Below are positions 53,398 to 63,016 of a stretch of DNA of 64,000 nt, piece by piece (position 1 is the stretch's first letter; each line of letters opens with the position of its first letter). Source of the stretch: Ardenticatenales bacterium (lineage in GTDB: Bacteria > Chloroflexota > Anaerolineae > Ardenticatenales > Ardenticatenaceae); NCBI GenBank assembly GCA_020634795.1, contig JACKAZ010000001.1, positions 248,001-312,000 on the forward strand, given 5' to 3'. Both the position numbers and the translations under genes were made by a program. The notes below the pieces were generated by a model. The model worked only from the letters and a program-made list of their open reading frames with translations. It was not told the origin of the DNA and ran no database searches.

Positions 53398-53760
53398 TTA
53401 GCCATCGGGGTGGCGCGCTCTGTTGCGGCGGGCCGCTTCGGCTTGACCGTCGCGGACATCCCAACGGGCCTCGGCTTTGGCGATGGCGTGTTGGATCGTC
53501 GCTTCCCACCCAATGCCATAGCTGTTGGCGATTTTGGTCAGGAAGACAAAGGCATCGCTCAATTCCAGCGCCAGGGCGTTGATCTCCTCGTCACGCCGTG
53601 CTGCATCCATCGCCTTCACCCCGTTTAAGCGCAGCAGATGCGTGGCGATTTCGCCGACTTCCTCGCTGAGATGGGCGAGGGATTCCAACGGTGCGTCGCT
53701 GTCCAAGCCGCGTGCCGCATCGTAGCCTTTGAACCAACGTTGATAATCGTCGAATGTCAT
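53398..53760 (-). CDS. MazG-like nucleotide pyrophosphohydrolase
   Basis: 120 aa all-alpha protein. The metal-binding pattern E-E-x2-E is seen in LSEEVGEIATHLLR (about 29-42), and the second half-site in LALELSDAFVFLTKIA. MazG-type enzymes hydrolyse NTPs to NMP and pyrophosphate, often for house-cleaning. ATG 53760 (MTFDDYQRWF) was chosen over an open but unlikely 40-codon extension. Confidence 0.85.
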   Translation of the reverse strand: MTFDDYQRWFKGYDAARGLDSDAPLESLAHLSEEVGEIATHLLRLNGVKAMDAARRDEEINALALELSDAFVFLTKIANSYGIGWEATIQHAIAKAEARWDVRDGQAEAARRNRARHPDG

Positions 53761-53961
53761 GGTGATTGGCCTCGTTTCTGTGCGATGGGGCGGGGGACTA
53801 TCATCTTTGTTTTGTGGCCCGCTCTGTGCCGCGATCCCTTGGGGCCAACGTAGTATAGGTGGAAACTCTGGCCACGCCACAGTGCCGCGTTCCCACTGTC
53901 CGGGAAAGACGCAAGGCCCTCCTTTCCTTCACCCCCTCGTCACCGCTTTGGCTCATCCGTC

Positions 53962-55269
53962 ATGAACTCACCCCTACGCCGTGCGCCCGCGCTCCAATAC
54001 CGAGATTTTCGACTCCTTTGGGTCGGGCAACTCATTTCAACCATCGGCTCCCAAATGCAGATCGTGGCGATCAATTGGCATGTCTACACCCTGCTGCGGG
54101 GCGAAAGTTATGTGCTGTCGCTGGGGGATCGCAGCGTCTCGATCGGGATGGATGCGTTGGCGTTGGGCGCTCTGGGGCTGGTGCGAGTGGTGCCGATCAT
54201 TCTTTTTGCGCTCTTCGGCGGCCTGCTGGCCGATCTGTGGGACCGGCGGCGGGTGATGATCGCGACCCAATCTATGGCGGCACTCGTGGCGACGGCGCTG
54301 GCGGCGCTGACGCTCAGCGGCAACGAGGGGCTGAGCGCCCTCTACCTGCTGACCGCGTTGGGGGCGGCCACCAAGGCCTTCGACACCCCGGCCCGCCAGT
54401 CCATCGTGCCCAATCTGGTTGATGCCAAAGATCTGACCAACGCCGTCAGCCTCAACACACTGCTCTTCCAGATCGGTACGATTGTGGGGCCTGCCGTGGC
54501 GGGGCTGCTAATTGCCCGCTTCGACATCGGCGTGGTTTACGCGATCGATGCCCTCTCGTTCATGGCGGTGCTGGCCGCACTGCTCGCAATGCGCCATCGT
54601 GGCACGCCGAAGCGTGCGGTAGAGCGACAAGGGTGGTCGGCCCTGACCGAAGGATTCCGCTTCGTCCGACAGTCGCGTATCATCTGGAGCACGATGCTGC
54701 TGGATTTCATCGCCACCTTCTTCGGCTCGGCGCGGTTGATGCTGCCCATCGTCGCGGCGGAGTTGTTGGGCGTGGGCGAGGTCGGCTACGGACTGCTCTC
54801 GACTGCCCAGCCTGTGGGCGCGGTGATGGCGGGCCTGATCACCGCGCTTCGCAAGGATATCTACCATCAAGGACGCATCCTGCTGATTTCGGTCGCGATT
54901 TATGGTGCGGCCACCGCGTTTTTCGGTCTCACCACGATCTACGCGCTCTCTTACCTTTTCTTTGCGCTGACCGGCGCGGCAGATACGGTCTCGACCGTGA
55001 TTCGCGGCACCATCCGGCAAGTGATGACGCCGGACCATCTGCGGGGGCGCATGACGGGCATCAACATGATCTTTTTCATGGGCGGCCCCCAGTTGGGCGA
55101 GCTGGAAGCGGGCATCGTGGCGGCCTTTTTCGGGGTCCCCTTCGCCATCAGCAGTGGTGGTGTGGCCGTGGTGTTGCTCACCGCCTGGATCGCGTGGCGC
55201 TACCCCCGTCTGCGCGACTACACCAGCGCCACCGAAGCGGCTCTTCTGGCTGACGCGGGCAACGGATAA
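53962..55269 (+). CDS. MFS transporter (enterobactin-exporter-like MFS_3)
   Basis: 435 aa with 12 predicted TM helices. The start NSPLRRAPALQYRDFRLLWV and the loop between helices 2 and 3, GGLLADLWDRRRVMI, are typical of the EntS/MFS_3 group. KAFDTPARQSIVPNLVDAKD follows helix 4. The exported substrate is unknown. No siderophore genes are next to it. Confidence 0.9.
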   Translation: MNSPLRRAPALQYRDFRLLWVGQLISTIGSQMQIVAINWHVYTLLRGESYVLSLGDRSVSIGMDALALGALGLVRVVPIILFALFGGLLADLWDRRRVMIATQSMAALVATALAALTLSGNEGLSALYLLTALGAATKAFDTPARQSIVPNLVDAKDLTNAVSLNTLLFQIGTIVGPAVAGLLIARFDIGVVYAIDALSFMAVLAALLAMRHRGTPKRAVERQGWSALTEGFRFVRQSRIIWSTMLLDFIATFFGSARLMLPIVAAELLGVGEVGYGLLSTAQPVGAVMAGLITALRKDIYHQGRILLISVAIYGAATAFFGLTTIYALSYLFFALTGAADTVSTVIRGTIRQVMTPDHLRGRMTGINMIFFMGGPQLGELEAGIVAAFFGVPFAISSGGVAVVLLTAWIAWRYPRLRDYTSATEAALLADAGNG

Positions 55270-55441
55270 TGGTCCCACCACTGCGTGCCGAGTGCATGCG
55301 CCACAAGGCAAAGCCATGAATGGGGCAAGGCATCCACAGCGACTCTCTCTCTGTCCGTGCTCTTTGCGCCCCATTTGTCTCACCCCCATCCATCATCTAT
55401 AGTCTGCGCATGGAACAACGCAACAGGCGAGGGAGATTACC

Positions 55442-56410
55442 ATGGCCGTCAACGTAACGATCATTGGGGCGGATGTCTTGGGTTTGAGCATTGGCTTGGC
55501 GCTAAAAGCCAGCGCCAGCCCCATGGAGGTCACGTTGCATGACCGCGACCATCAGCGTGCTCAGCAAGGGGTATCGCTGGGGGCCGCGGATCATAGCGCA
55601 TGGAACCTGCTCGCGGCTGTAGAAGCGGCCGATCTCGTCTTCCTCAATGAATCTCTCCACCAACTGCCAAAGACGCTGGGCCACATCGGCCCCGTGCTGC
55701 ACGAAGGGGCGGTCGTGACCGACACGGCCTCGATTAAAGCGCCGGTGATGGAATGGGCGGGCGAATCGCTGCCCAACGGGGTCTATTTCGTCGGCGGCAC
55801 GCCCCTCGTCACGGCGACCGTGCCGGATGGCACGCTCTTCCACCAGAAACGGTACGCGATCCTGCCCGCTCCCACTGCCGACCCCGCCGCCGTCAAGCTG
55901 GTGGCCGATACCGTCACGTTGATGGGGGGGGTGCCGCTTTTCATTGAGGTGGCCGAACATGACGCCCTGTTGGCGGCGGTACAGCAGCTCCCCGTGCTGA
56001 CCAGCATCGCCTTGCTTCAAGTCATCACCCAAAGCCAGAGCTGGAAAGAGATGGCCACGATGGCGGGGCCGCTCTTCGCCGCTGCGGCTCACCTGCCCAC
56101 CGACGACCCCGATGCGTTGGCCGCCATGCTCTACCACAATCGCCATGCCCTGATGCGTTGGTTACGTGCCCTGCAGATGGAGCTGGACAACTTGCAACGC
56201 ATCTTGTCGCGTGAAAGCGATCCCAAGCCGCTCGCTGATCGGTTGGACAAGCTGATCGTGGCGCATCAAGAATGGGAAGAAGCGCAAGCAGTGGGAGAGC
56301 GCATCGATCTACGTGAGACGATGGCAGAGGCGAAAGTGGAGCGGGGGCTGGGGCGGCTCTTTGGCTTCAGTGGGCGGCGGCGCAAACGGCGCGATAGGTT
56401 ACAAAGGTAA
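55442..56410 (+). CDS. Prephenate-dehydrogenase-like NAD(P)-binding protein
   Basis: 322 aa. An N-terminal Rossmann fold (VTIIGADVLGLSIGLALKAS) is followed by DTASIKAPVMEWA, seen in TyrA proteins, and a helical C-terminal dimerisation domain. The dinucleotide-binding loop reads G-A-D-V-L-G rather than G-x-G-x2-G, and the TyrA catalytic His cannot be placed with certainty. It may be a TyrA relative with another substrate. GGGAG lies upstream of ATG 55442. The C-terminus is very basic (GRRRKRRDRLQR). Confidence 0.7.
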   Translation: MAVNVTIIGADVLGLSIGLALKASASPMEVTLHDRDHQRAQQGVSLGAADHSAWNLLAAVEAADLVFLNESLHQLPKTLGHIGPVLHEGAVVTDTASIKAPVMEWAGESLPNGVYFVGGTPLVTATVPDGTLFHQKRYAILPAPTADPAAVKLVADTVTLMGGVPLFIEVAEHDALLAAVQQLPVLTSIALLQVITQSQSWKEMATMAGPLFAAAAHLPTDDPDALAAMLYHNRHALMRWLRALQMELDNLQRILSRESDPKPLADRLDKLIVAHQEWEEAQAVGERIDLRETMAEAKVERGLGRLFGFSGRRRKRRDRLQR

Positions 56411-56485
56411 AGGGGCTCTTCCACCTTTAGTATAGTAAAAGCTCTCTTGTGGAAGTAGCCACCGGAAGACGCATCTTAGTTTAGG

Positions 56486-57150
56486 CTAGCTGCCCCTAAG
56501 GTTGAAATCATCAAGCAGAGAAGAAGGAAAGTTGGTTGAAGTGAGATGATCTAGCCATCTGTCGCTCAAATCAGTAAGGCGCGTGGTGGTGTGATTGTGA
56601 CTCTGCGCCGCCCGCACGGCTTTCCAGACATGCTCCTGTGGATTGAGGTCAGGCGCTGCCGTCGGCAAGCGCATCAATTCTAAGCGCGGGTTATCAGCAA
56701 CAAGCTGGCGCACCGCCTCGCCTTGATGCCAAGGTGCGCGATCCCAAAGCATAACGATGGGGACATCGGGATAGTGGTCTAGCACCTGCTGCAGGTGTTC
56801 AGCCGTGGTAACTGAATTGCAACGCGCCGCCTTCATCGCGATCTCTTCGCCCGTCAAAAGGTTGAGAGTTCCATAGAAGTGTTGGCACTCGCGGTTGGCA
56901 GCTATCTTGACAACGGGCGTTTGTCCTAGTGGTGCCCAGACATGAGTGGTGGTCGCTTGTAAGTAAAGGCAGGCCTCATCCTCGGCTAAAGAGGGTCTGT
57001 GGTGCTTCCAAATAGCAATCCACCACCTTTTTTTTTTCCAACGCGGCAGAATACTCTGCCACGTCATTTTCATTGCGTGATTGGTAGACACCGCTACTTT
57101 TCTGGTAGCTGAAGCGGCATTCCTTGAACAAGGCGCGATAGGATGTGAGG
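56486..57150 (-). pseudogene. IS630-family transposase remnant with frameshift at an A10 run
   Basis: The main frame (stop 56486) carries the DDE_3 domain: AEDEACLYLQATTTHVWAPL, IVMLWDRAPWHQGEAV and LPTAAPDLNPQEHVWKAVR, giving D, D and E of the catalytic triad. Upstream, the N-terminal-side residues SYRALFKECRFSYQKSSGVY continue in another frame. The two frames meet at a run of ten A (57028-57037 on the plus strand as T). Removing one A joins them. IS630 elements may use frameshifting, so this could be regulation rather than decay. The helix-turn-helix N-terminus is missing and the fragment abuts the glycosyltransferase start, so the copy is dead. Terminal inverted repeats were not found with confidence. 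Confidence 0.8.
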
Positions 57151-57167
57151 CTATCAAGCGAGGGAAC

Positions 57168-58358
57168 ATGGCAGAGCGGATTCTGATGCTGGGCTATGCT
57201 GGCATGATCGCTCAAGAACGGGTCATGCAGTGGGCGCTCGAAAGCGGTCACGAAATTTTAGTGCTGACGCCCCAAATCTTCCCCCCGAAATTCATCGAGA
57301 GTGAGCGGCTGACGCTCATAACCTTCCCTCACGCTTGGCTCCCGACATCGGTGGAAGGCGCGGCAGAGCAGATCATGGCACCGCTCGCCGCGTTGATCCG
57401 CGATGTCTATCATCTTTATCGACCCACATTAGCCCACCTCCATGGGCTAAACAATGGGATCATCTCACTCGTTGCAGCGGGCATCCCCATTTCCAAGATT
57501 GTTTCCGTATGGGGAGGGTTGAACACGATCCTCTACGCCGCGCAGCACTACGTGAGCGGCAATCGCGCAATGGATCGCTGTCTTGAGTGCCTGTCGGCGA
57601 TGGATGCCGTCATTGTCGAAAGCCCCTTACAGGTGGAGGTGATGAGGAGCAGATATCCGTCGGTGAAAGAAGTTGCGATGATCCCGATGGGTGTCGATAC
57701 GGAACGGTTTTCGCGGTCCCCCTCAGTTCGACGGGCAGCCTACGTCAATCGCCTGCGATATGGCATCGCCCCCGACGACTTTGTCTTCTGTTCGCCCCGC
57801 GGCTTTGCGCCCTCCTACCGACCAGCGGAAATATTGCGCGCTTTCGGGGAAGGCGACTCCTATTTTGCAAAGCGGTCATGGCTCCTGATTGTTGGACTAC
57901 GCCGCCAGGGTGCTCGCGATTCGTTGAAGCAGTTGTGGCAGCAGATGGTTGCTTTGTCGCACGCCTTGGGGGTGAATGAACGTATCGTCTGGATACCTGA
58001 ACTCCCCTATGCAGAGATGCCCTCGCTCTATGGGATGAGCGATGTCGTGATAAACATGCCGGTTGCAGATGCCTTTCCTTCCACAATCTTGGAAGCGATG
58101 GCCTGCGAACGCCTCGTAATTTCCTCCGATCTGCCCACTTATCACACCACACCCGTTTATGAGCACTTATGGCGCGTTTCGCCGCACGACCAATCGCAGT
58201 TGACTGAGCGGATGGTTGAGGCGACCCGATTGTCCCCCACGGATTATTCAGCGTTAGGCGCTTCCGCCCGTGCCGCAATAATCGGCAAGCTGGACAAGCA
58301 AGAAAGCGTGCGTCAAATGCAGTCACTCTATTGCCGCCTCATCGCACAAGGTACTTAA
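57168..58358 (+). CDS. GT4-type glycosyltransferase
   Basis: 396 aa, GT-B fold. The N-terminal domain starts AERILMLGYAGMIAQERVMQ; middle segments AMIPMGVDTERFS and FVFCSPRGFAP; the donor-side motif is VINMPVADAFPSTILEAMAC, the E-x7-E of family 4. It transfers sugar from a nucleotide or lipid donor, probably in cell-surface polysaccharide. ATG 57168 has AGGGA upstream. The IS630 remnant ends about 20 bases before it, so the original promoter may have been replaced. A degenerate paralogue follows directly. Confidence 0.88.
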   Translation: MAERILMLGYAGMIAQERVMQWALESGHEILVLTPQIFPPKFIESERLTLITFPHAWLPTSVEGAAEQIMAPLAALIRDVYHLYRPTLAHLHGLNNGIISLVAAGIPISKIVSVWGGLNTILYAAQHYVSGNRAMDRCLECLSAMDAVIVESPLQVEVMRSRYPSVKEVAMIPMGVDTERFSRSPSVRRAAYVNRLRYGIAPDDFVFCSPRGFAPSYRPAEILRAFGEGDSYFAKRSWLLIVGLRRQGARDSLKQLWQQMVALSHALGVNERIVWIPELPYAEMPSLYGMSDVVINMPVADAFPSTILEAMACERLVISSDLPTYHTTPVYEHLWRVSPHDQSQLTERMVEATRLSPTDYSALGASARAAIIGKLDKQESVRQMQSLYCRLIAQGT

Positions 58359-58378
58359 GATCTAGGACAACGGTAGTC

Positions 58379-58786
58379 ATGAGCTGCATCATGATGGGTG
58401 GCTATGCAAGCGCCATTGCTCAGGAGCGTTGGAATGGGGTGGGCGTTAGCGGCAGGGTATAACATGCTCGCGCCTACGCCCGCTGGCAGATCGCCAAAGT
58501 TTCTTAACGACCCGCGCTTACGGATCGTTAGCTTCCCGCCGCAGTGGATGACGTCGACCGTACGGGAGGGAACCGAAGCTGGACGGCGTGCGCTGTGTGG
58601 TTGGGCCACTCAGCTCTGTAATGCCTTTGACGTCTCTCTCGTTCAATGATATCAACCGCCCAACTCACCCAGCAAAAACGGCGTGAGTTGGGCATCGCCG
58701 CACGGCGCATGGTCGTTGAACATGACGATGAAAAACAATCAGTAGAACAGGTACGCAACCTGTATGGGAGGCTGTTGACCATGTGA
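58379..58786 (+). pseudogene. Collapsed paralogue of the GT4 glycosyltransferase
   Basis: The first piece in frame one reads MGGYASAIAQER (compare LGYAGMIAQER of the intact gene). A frameshift near 58430 leads to GWALAAGYNMLAPTP, SPKFLNDPRLRIVSFPPQWM, which follows QWALESGHEILVLTP, PPKFIESERLTLITFPHAWL. A further piece (58652-58786) in another frame reads KRRELGIAARRM and EKQSVEQVRNLYGRLL, matching the C-terminal DYSALGASARAA and KQESVRQMQSLYCRLI. About 280 middle residues are deleted. This is a tandem duplicate reduced to its two ends. Confidence 0.8.
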
Positions 58787-58811
58787 CTTACTTTCTTGCT
58801 GCTACGAATGG

Positions 58812-58849
58812 AAAAACGGGCTGGGGCAAGGATGGCCCAGCCCGTTTTT
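58812..58849. terminator. Bidirectional rho-independent terminator
   Basis: A 14-base perfect stem (58812-58825 with 58836-58849, core CGGGCTGGG) and a 10-base loop, five A on the left and five T on the right. It serves the rightward glycosyltransferase region and the leftward C25 peptidase gene (stop 58871). Confidence 0.92.
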
Positions 58850-58870
58850 GTTACCCGCTAGAGTAAGAAG

Positions 58871-61800
58871 CTACCGACTGAGGATGGGCAGATACAGCCG
58901 GTCACCCGTCGCTGGCACGGTAGCGGTGGGTTCCGGCGTCGGTGCAAAGGGCGTCGCTGCGGTCGGTACCTCGATCGTAAAGGTCGCTTCGTTCAGGTCG
59001 AACGCGAAGATCTCGGGCGAATCCACCGTTCCGTCCCCGTCGACCTGTTGCCCCCCCACCGTGGTGTAACTGACGGTTGCCACGAAGGTCAAGGTAGTAG
59101 TGCCGTTCTCACGTGGGGCTGTGCCCGCTGGGACACTGATATCGTCCCAACGGATCACCGAGCTGCCATTGAGCGTAGTGACGTAGCCCCCATCCGAAAT
59201 GTAGGAAGGGGTGTTGAGTGCTGTTTCGTCGTAATCTACGACCACATCGACGTTCTGGCTGGCGTTCCCGTTCCCTGTATTGACCAAATCTACCGTATAA
59301 ACGGCGGACTCACCCTGCGGGATGGTCGGGGCGGAAACCGAGAGCGATGACTCGACCTCGAGCAGCGGCACCGGTGGGCGCTGAATTCGCAGGGCCGGAT
59401 CACCCAGTAGCTGCATCGTCGCGAGGATATCACGCTGTTGGACGGAATTTGGATTGGACGGGCCAGAAGAGGCGACGGCAAAGTCAAACTTCGCGCTGTC
59501 AAGCGCAGGACCTATTCGCTCAATTTGATCTCGGTAGATCGCTCTGATTACCGAAGCGTTGAGTACTTGAATGTCGCTCAAGAAGTGGTTGCCCGTCGCA
59601 CCAATATCTGCAATGGCCCCGCGATCCTCAGCCCGGATGAGGGATTCGCCCAGCGAATGCCACAACATGAACCGCTGGATAGTCGTGCCCATCACGCGGT
59701 ACCGACCGGCTGCCAAGTTGGTGAAGTAGCTACTCTGGCAACCATAGCCCACCGTAATGGCGTACTTGTGCGAAGGCGCTAGGTTGGGCGTCGATACCCC
59801 GTTAATCAGCTCGTTGTACTCTGCTGAGCGAAGGAGCAGGACAGCGGGATTACCCCAGTTGGTAAAGGCACCATGGCCGACCCACTGGGCCATGGATGTC
59901 CCCGTGTCCAACATGGCTCTAAAAGCATCAGTTGCGGCGTTGATTGACGTATGCGTTGGGAGGACATTTCCCGAATAATCGGGATCGTAGTAGAGCCGGT
60001 TCGCAGAGGCTTGGTATACGGGCGGAAGGGCCGGTTCGATATTTGAGGGAAGCGTACTCATCAGTACATTTTGTGACGCTTGACGATATTTGTCCCGTGG
60101 GCCAGGCTCACTCCCATTGGATAGAATCGGTCCCGCAGCGAACGTAATGGACTCATCCGCCACATAGTTGGGACCTTCATACTCAAGAATCTTACGGACC
60201 ATGATATCCAGATCAACGGCGGGCGAAAGGAGGTACTCGTCCACTGGCGTCGTCGCGCTGATGCCCGTGTCTACCCGCACTTGCACCGGTAGGCGACCCA
60301 GATGCATATCTGCAAGGTAATCTCGCAAGGTGATCGTCCCATCGGGTTGCACCACATCGTCGAAACTGACGAAGCGTACGTCTACCGGGACTTCCCCGCG
60401 GAATACCGGGTCATTCACATCATCGAGGTAGGGGGGGATCAAGTTAAGTTCGTAGAGCTTGTCTGCCTCGGTCGTCGGATCGGGATAGTTGGGGCGAGCA
60501 GGGCCACTAAACGTATTGTAGAAATGCTTGAAATCGACCAAACCGTCGCCGACAAGCAGGACATAGGACGGCGCATCATCTAGTGTTGCCCCCCATTCAC
60601 AGTAAGCATAGTTGAGAAACTGGCGGATTGCCATTTGGTCGACTTGGCCCGCACTCCATTCGTCATAGATATCCTGTGCGCTGACTTTTAGTGTCGTAAA
60701 ACCGTCTTGCGTTTCACGATGTGCAAGCAGATCATCTAGGCCGTATGTTACCGTAGCTGGCTTCGTAATGAGGTCAGGATGGTTGGCGACGATGGCAATG
60801 TAGTCCACGACGTGGGTCGCAGATCGTAGTGGCCCATTCGGCGCAAAGGGGAGGTCGAGTTCCAGTCTAGGGGTTGGCAGGGCATCGCCTGCGGCGGCAA
60901 AGAACGATCGATTGCCTAGCGGCGTGCTCCAAAAGTCGACATCAGTGCCATTTATCACGACGGATCCCACCCGTGCGGGCGATTTCGGGTCGCTTACGTC
61001 ATAGATCAATGCCTCGGCGGCTCCCGCCGCCGAATATCCGCTTAAACGGACCCGTTCAACGGTGTTTGCGATGGAATCGAGGAAGAGCGCGCCGTTGCTG
61101 TCGACAATAGTTGCCGCCGGATAATTGAGTTCTAGGTAGTCCGGGAAGACATTTTGGGCCACGTTGAAATCATCGTATTTGATGCGAAGGCCCAGCGTGT
61201 ATGGCACGCCTCCAAATTGATCCATTGGCACCGATTCCGTGAAGACGTACTCGTTATAGAAGAGGTCGCCTGGCGCAGTTCCGGACCAGTTGTGCAACGT
61301 TCCACTTTCCGTCCCCCCCACGACAAGGCGCACCCCCGCTTGCGTACTGTCACTGAGCATCACGCCGGTGATCTCCGCTTCTTGACCGGAGCCGAACAGC
61401 GGATATGTCATCATCTCGGTGATGTCGTAAGAGGCTTCGTCTTCTTGCCCCGTAGTGCTCACCGTCAACAGACGGTCGAAAAAGCGGTCTTGGTCGTAGG
61501 GACGATTGTTTGGCTCAATCTCGCCCGGCAAGTAGTTAAAACTGCGCTCGATTCGTACCGTCCGCCGAAATTCAGTGACGGGCGTGACGCTAGGCTGTGC
61601 GGATGTTTGCGTGGGGATGCGCGGTCTGACAAGGGCGCTATCACCACCGTAGCTCAGCCAGTAGACGTTCTCGGTCATAAAGCGCGATGTGGTCGGCTCT
61701 GCGTAGAAACGGAGGTTGTCGCCCGGGTCAAATGTGCCATCGCCCCCATCATTTACCTCTAATGCGATGGCCATCCCGCCCGTCATCATGTCGAAGCTGC

Positions 61801-62623
61801 TGGGATCAATGGTGCTGGGATCAGTGATGCCAGCGCCTTGTAGATCCGCGAAGGTTACTTCGTGGATGCCGCGCTCGGTCGTATAGAGACGCAGTGCCCC
61901 CCCCAGTGGATTACCACCCGAATCAAACCCTGTGGCCCAAGGATTGAGGATGCCGGACGAGGCGACCCCGTCACACGACAGGCTGCGCAGTTCCAACGCC
62001 TGCACATTGCTCAATGTGATCGAGACGTCGATGCTCCCATAATGCTTCGCCATCCCTTTGACGGGGTTATACTGGAACGGGAAGACTTTGAGTTGGAGAT
62101 AACGCATCCCGCGTTGCCACAGCTCTTGACCAGTGATCACGGGCGTGCCTGGATAGTAGGCATCGTGGCCGTAAATTTCAGGCGCTGGCCGATCAACCTC
62201 ATCCAATAAGGCGCCGACTGCTGATACGCTGATCTCTCTAGGAACAGGTGCCGCTGGCAACGTCTTGGTGGGCAGCTTGATAAGAGATGCGTCAGAGGTA
62301 ACGAAGTCGAGCGACCAGTCCCCCACATCGGGCAATTCGATCAAGTCACTATAGACCGGTAGAACGGGCGCGCCGGGATCGCCATACTGACTGAACTGCT
62401 TACCGTTGATGAGAATGGCCTGATCACCGATCTCGTAATCATAGCTCTCTATGTTGATTGTGATTTGATCCGAACTTTCGTTCCGAATCACCGCCGATTC
62501 TTGTTCTGCGGTTGAGTCAGCTCGAACGTTGTACGTGGTGGTGCTACTCCACCATAGCAACCCTATGACCAGCACAACGAGCAGGGCTGCAAAGGCGAGA
62601 AGCGATTTACTATGCGTTTTCAT
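58871..62623 (-). CDS. Secreted C25 (gingipain-like) cysteine peptidase
   Basis: 1250 aa. A signal peptide/anchor (LLAFAALLVVLVIGLLWW) precedes an N-terminal beta propeptide-like part, then the caspase-like C25 domain (about 640-1040). Likely catalytic dyad: His in MAQWVGHGAFTNWG and Cys in ITVGYGCQSSYF. DAPSYVLLVGDGLVDF is also family-like. Next is a beta sandwich with TIPQGESAVYTVDLVNTGNG, and a Thr/Pro linker leading to the end RLYLPILSR. Extracellular protein breakdown or surface maturation is the likely role. ATG 62623 has GGAG 9 bases before it; an ATG five codons earlier is possible. Confidence 0.88.
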   Translation of the reverse strand: MKTHSKSLLAFAALLVVLVIGLLWWSSTTTYNVRADSTAEQESAVIRNESSDQITINIESYDYEIGDQAILINGKQFSQYGDPGAPVLPVYSDLIELPDVGDWSLDFVTSDASLIKLPTKTLPAAPVPREISVSAVGALLDEVDRPAPEIYGHDAYYPGTPVITGQELWQRGMRYLQLKVFPFQYNPVKGMAKHYGSIDVSITLSNVQALELRSLSCDGVASSGILNPWATGFDSGGNPLGGALRLYTTERGIHEVTFADLQGAGITDPSTIDPSSFDMMTGGMAIALEVNDGGDGTFDPGDNLRFYAEPTTSRFMTENVYWLSYGGDSALVRPRIPTQTSAQPSVTPVTEFRRTVRIERSFNYLPGEIEPNNRPYDQDRFFDRLLTVSTTGQEDEASYDITEMMTYPLFGSGQEAEITGVMLSDSTQAGVRLVVGGTESGTLHNWSGTAPGDLFYNEYVFTESVPMDQFGGVPYTLGLRIKYDDFNVAQNVFPDYLELNYPAATIVDSNGALFLDSIANTVERVRLSGYSAAGAAEALIYDVSDPKSPARVGSVVINGTDVDFWSTPLGNRSFFAAAGDALPTPRLELDLPFAPNGPLRSATHVVDYIAIVANHPDLITKPATVTYGLDDLLAHRETQDGFTTLKVSAQDIYDEWSAGQVDQMAIRQFLNYAYCEWGATLDDAPSYVLLVGDGLVDFKHFYNTFSGPARPNYPDPTTEADKLYELNLIPPYLDDVNDPVFRGEVPVDVRFVSFDDVVQPDGTITLRDYLADMHLGRLPVQVRVDTGISATTPVDEYLLSPAVDLDIMVRKILEYEGPNYVADESITFAAGPILSNGSEPGPRDKYRQASQNVLMSTLPSNIEPALPPVYQASANRLYYDPDYSGNVLPTHTSINAATDAFRAMLDTGTSMAQWVGHGAFTNWGNPAVLLLRSAEYNELINGVSTPNLAPSHKYAITVGYGCQSSYFTNLAAGRYRVMGTTIQRFMLWHSLGESLIRAEDRGAIADIGATGNHFLSDIQVLNASVIRAIYRDQIERIGPALDSAKFDFAVASSGPSNPNSVQQRDILATMQLLGDPALRIQRPPVPLLEVESSLSVSAPTIPQGESAVYTVDLVNTGNGNASQNVDVVVDYDETALNTPSYISDGGYVTTLNGSSVIRWDDISVPAGTAPRENGTTTLTFVATVSYTTVGGQQVDGDGTVDSPEIFAFDLNEATFTIEVPTAATPFAPTPEPTATVPATGDRLYLPILSR

Positions 62624-63016
62624 GTAATGTTTCTCCATATAACATTGTGCGACTGTAACGGTTTTGCATTGTGAGCGCGTTAGGGCTTCGAACCTCAACT
62701 AGGGGCGAATTCACCCCAAACAATCATTAACAATGGGAGTAAGGCTTTCTGCGGGGTGGACGGAGCGCGCTTACGCCTTCGCCGACGCGCGGACGTTGAC
62801 AACGTATCTGGGGTCTCATGGCATAGTGAACCTCTGTCTAATAATCTTTATTACACTTTCCAAGAGTTTCTGACGGCAAAAGAAGTTGGACGAGATTTTT
62901 CATCCGTGTGCGCGAAGGCACAATCTCGTCCAACTTCTCGTCAGCAACGCCTAGATCTTCTTAGCTGCTCAACGTCATTAGCTCCGAAGCCCATCCTAAT
63001 CGACCCATCTCAACCA
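62624..63016. other. Gene-free stretch between the two C25 genes
   Basis: About 390 bases. Contains a strong hairpin (62870-62944, separate entry) and A/T-richer sequence from 62820 to 62880. No coding frame was accepted. Confidence 0.55.
62870..62944 (-). terminator. Long hairpin, probable terminator of the upstream C25 gene
   Basis: A 16-base perfect stem (62882-62897 with 62922-62937) and an outer 6-base stem (62870-62875 with 62939-62944), loop of 24 bases. On the minus strand the stem is followed by TTTT. It lies about 80 bases past the stop at 63017. The loop is larger than in usual terminators, so a regulatory RNA or a repeat end is also possible. Confidence 0.55.
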
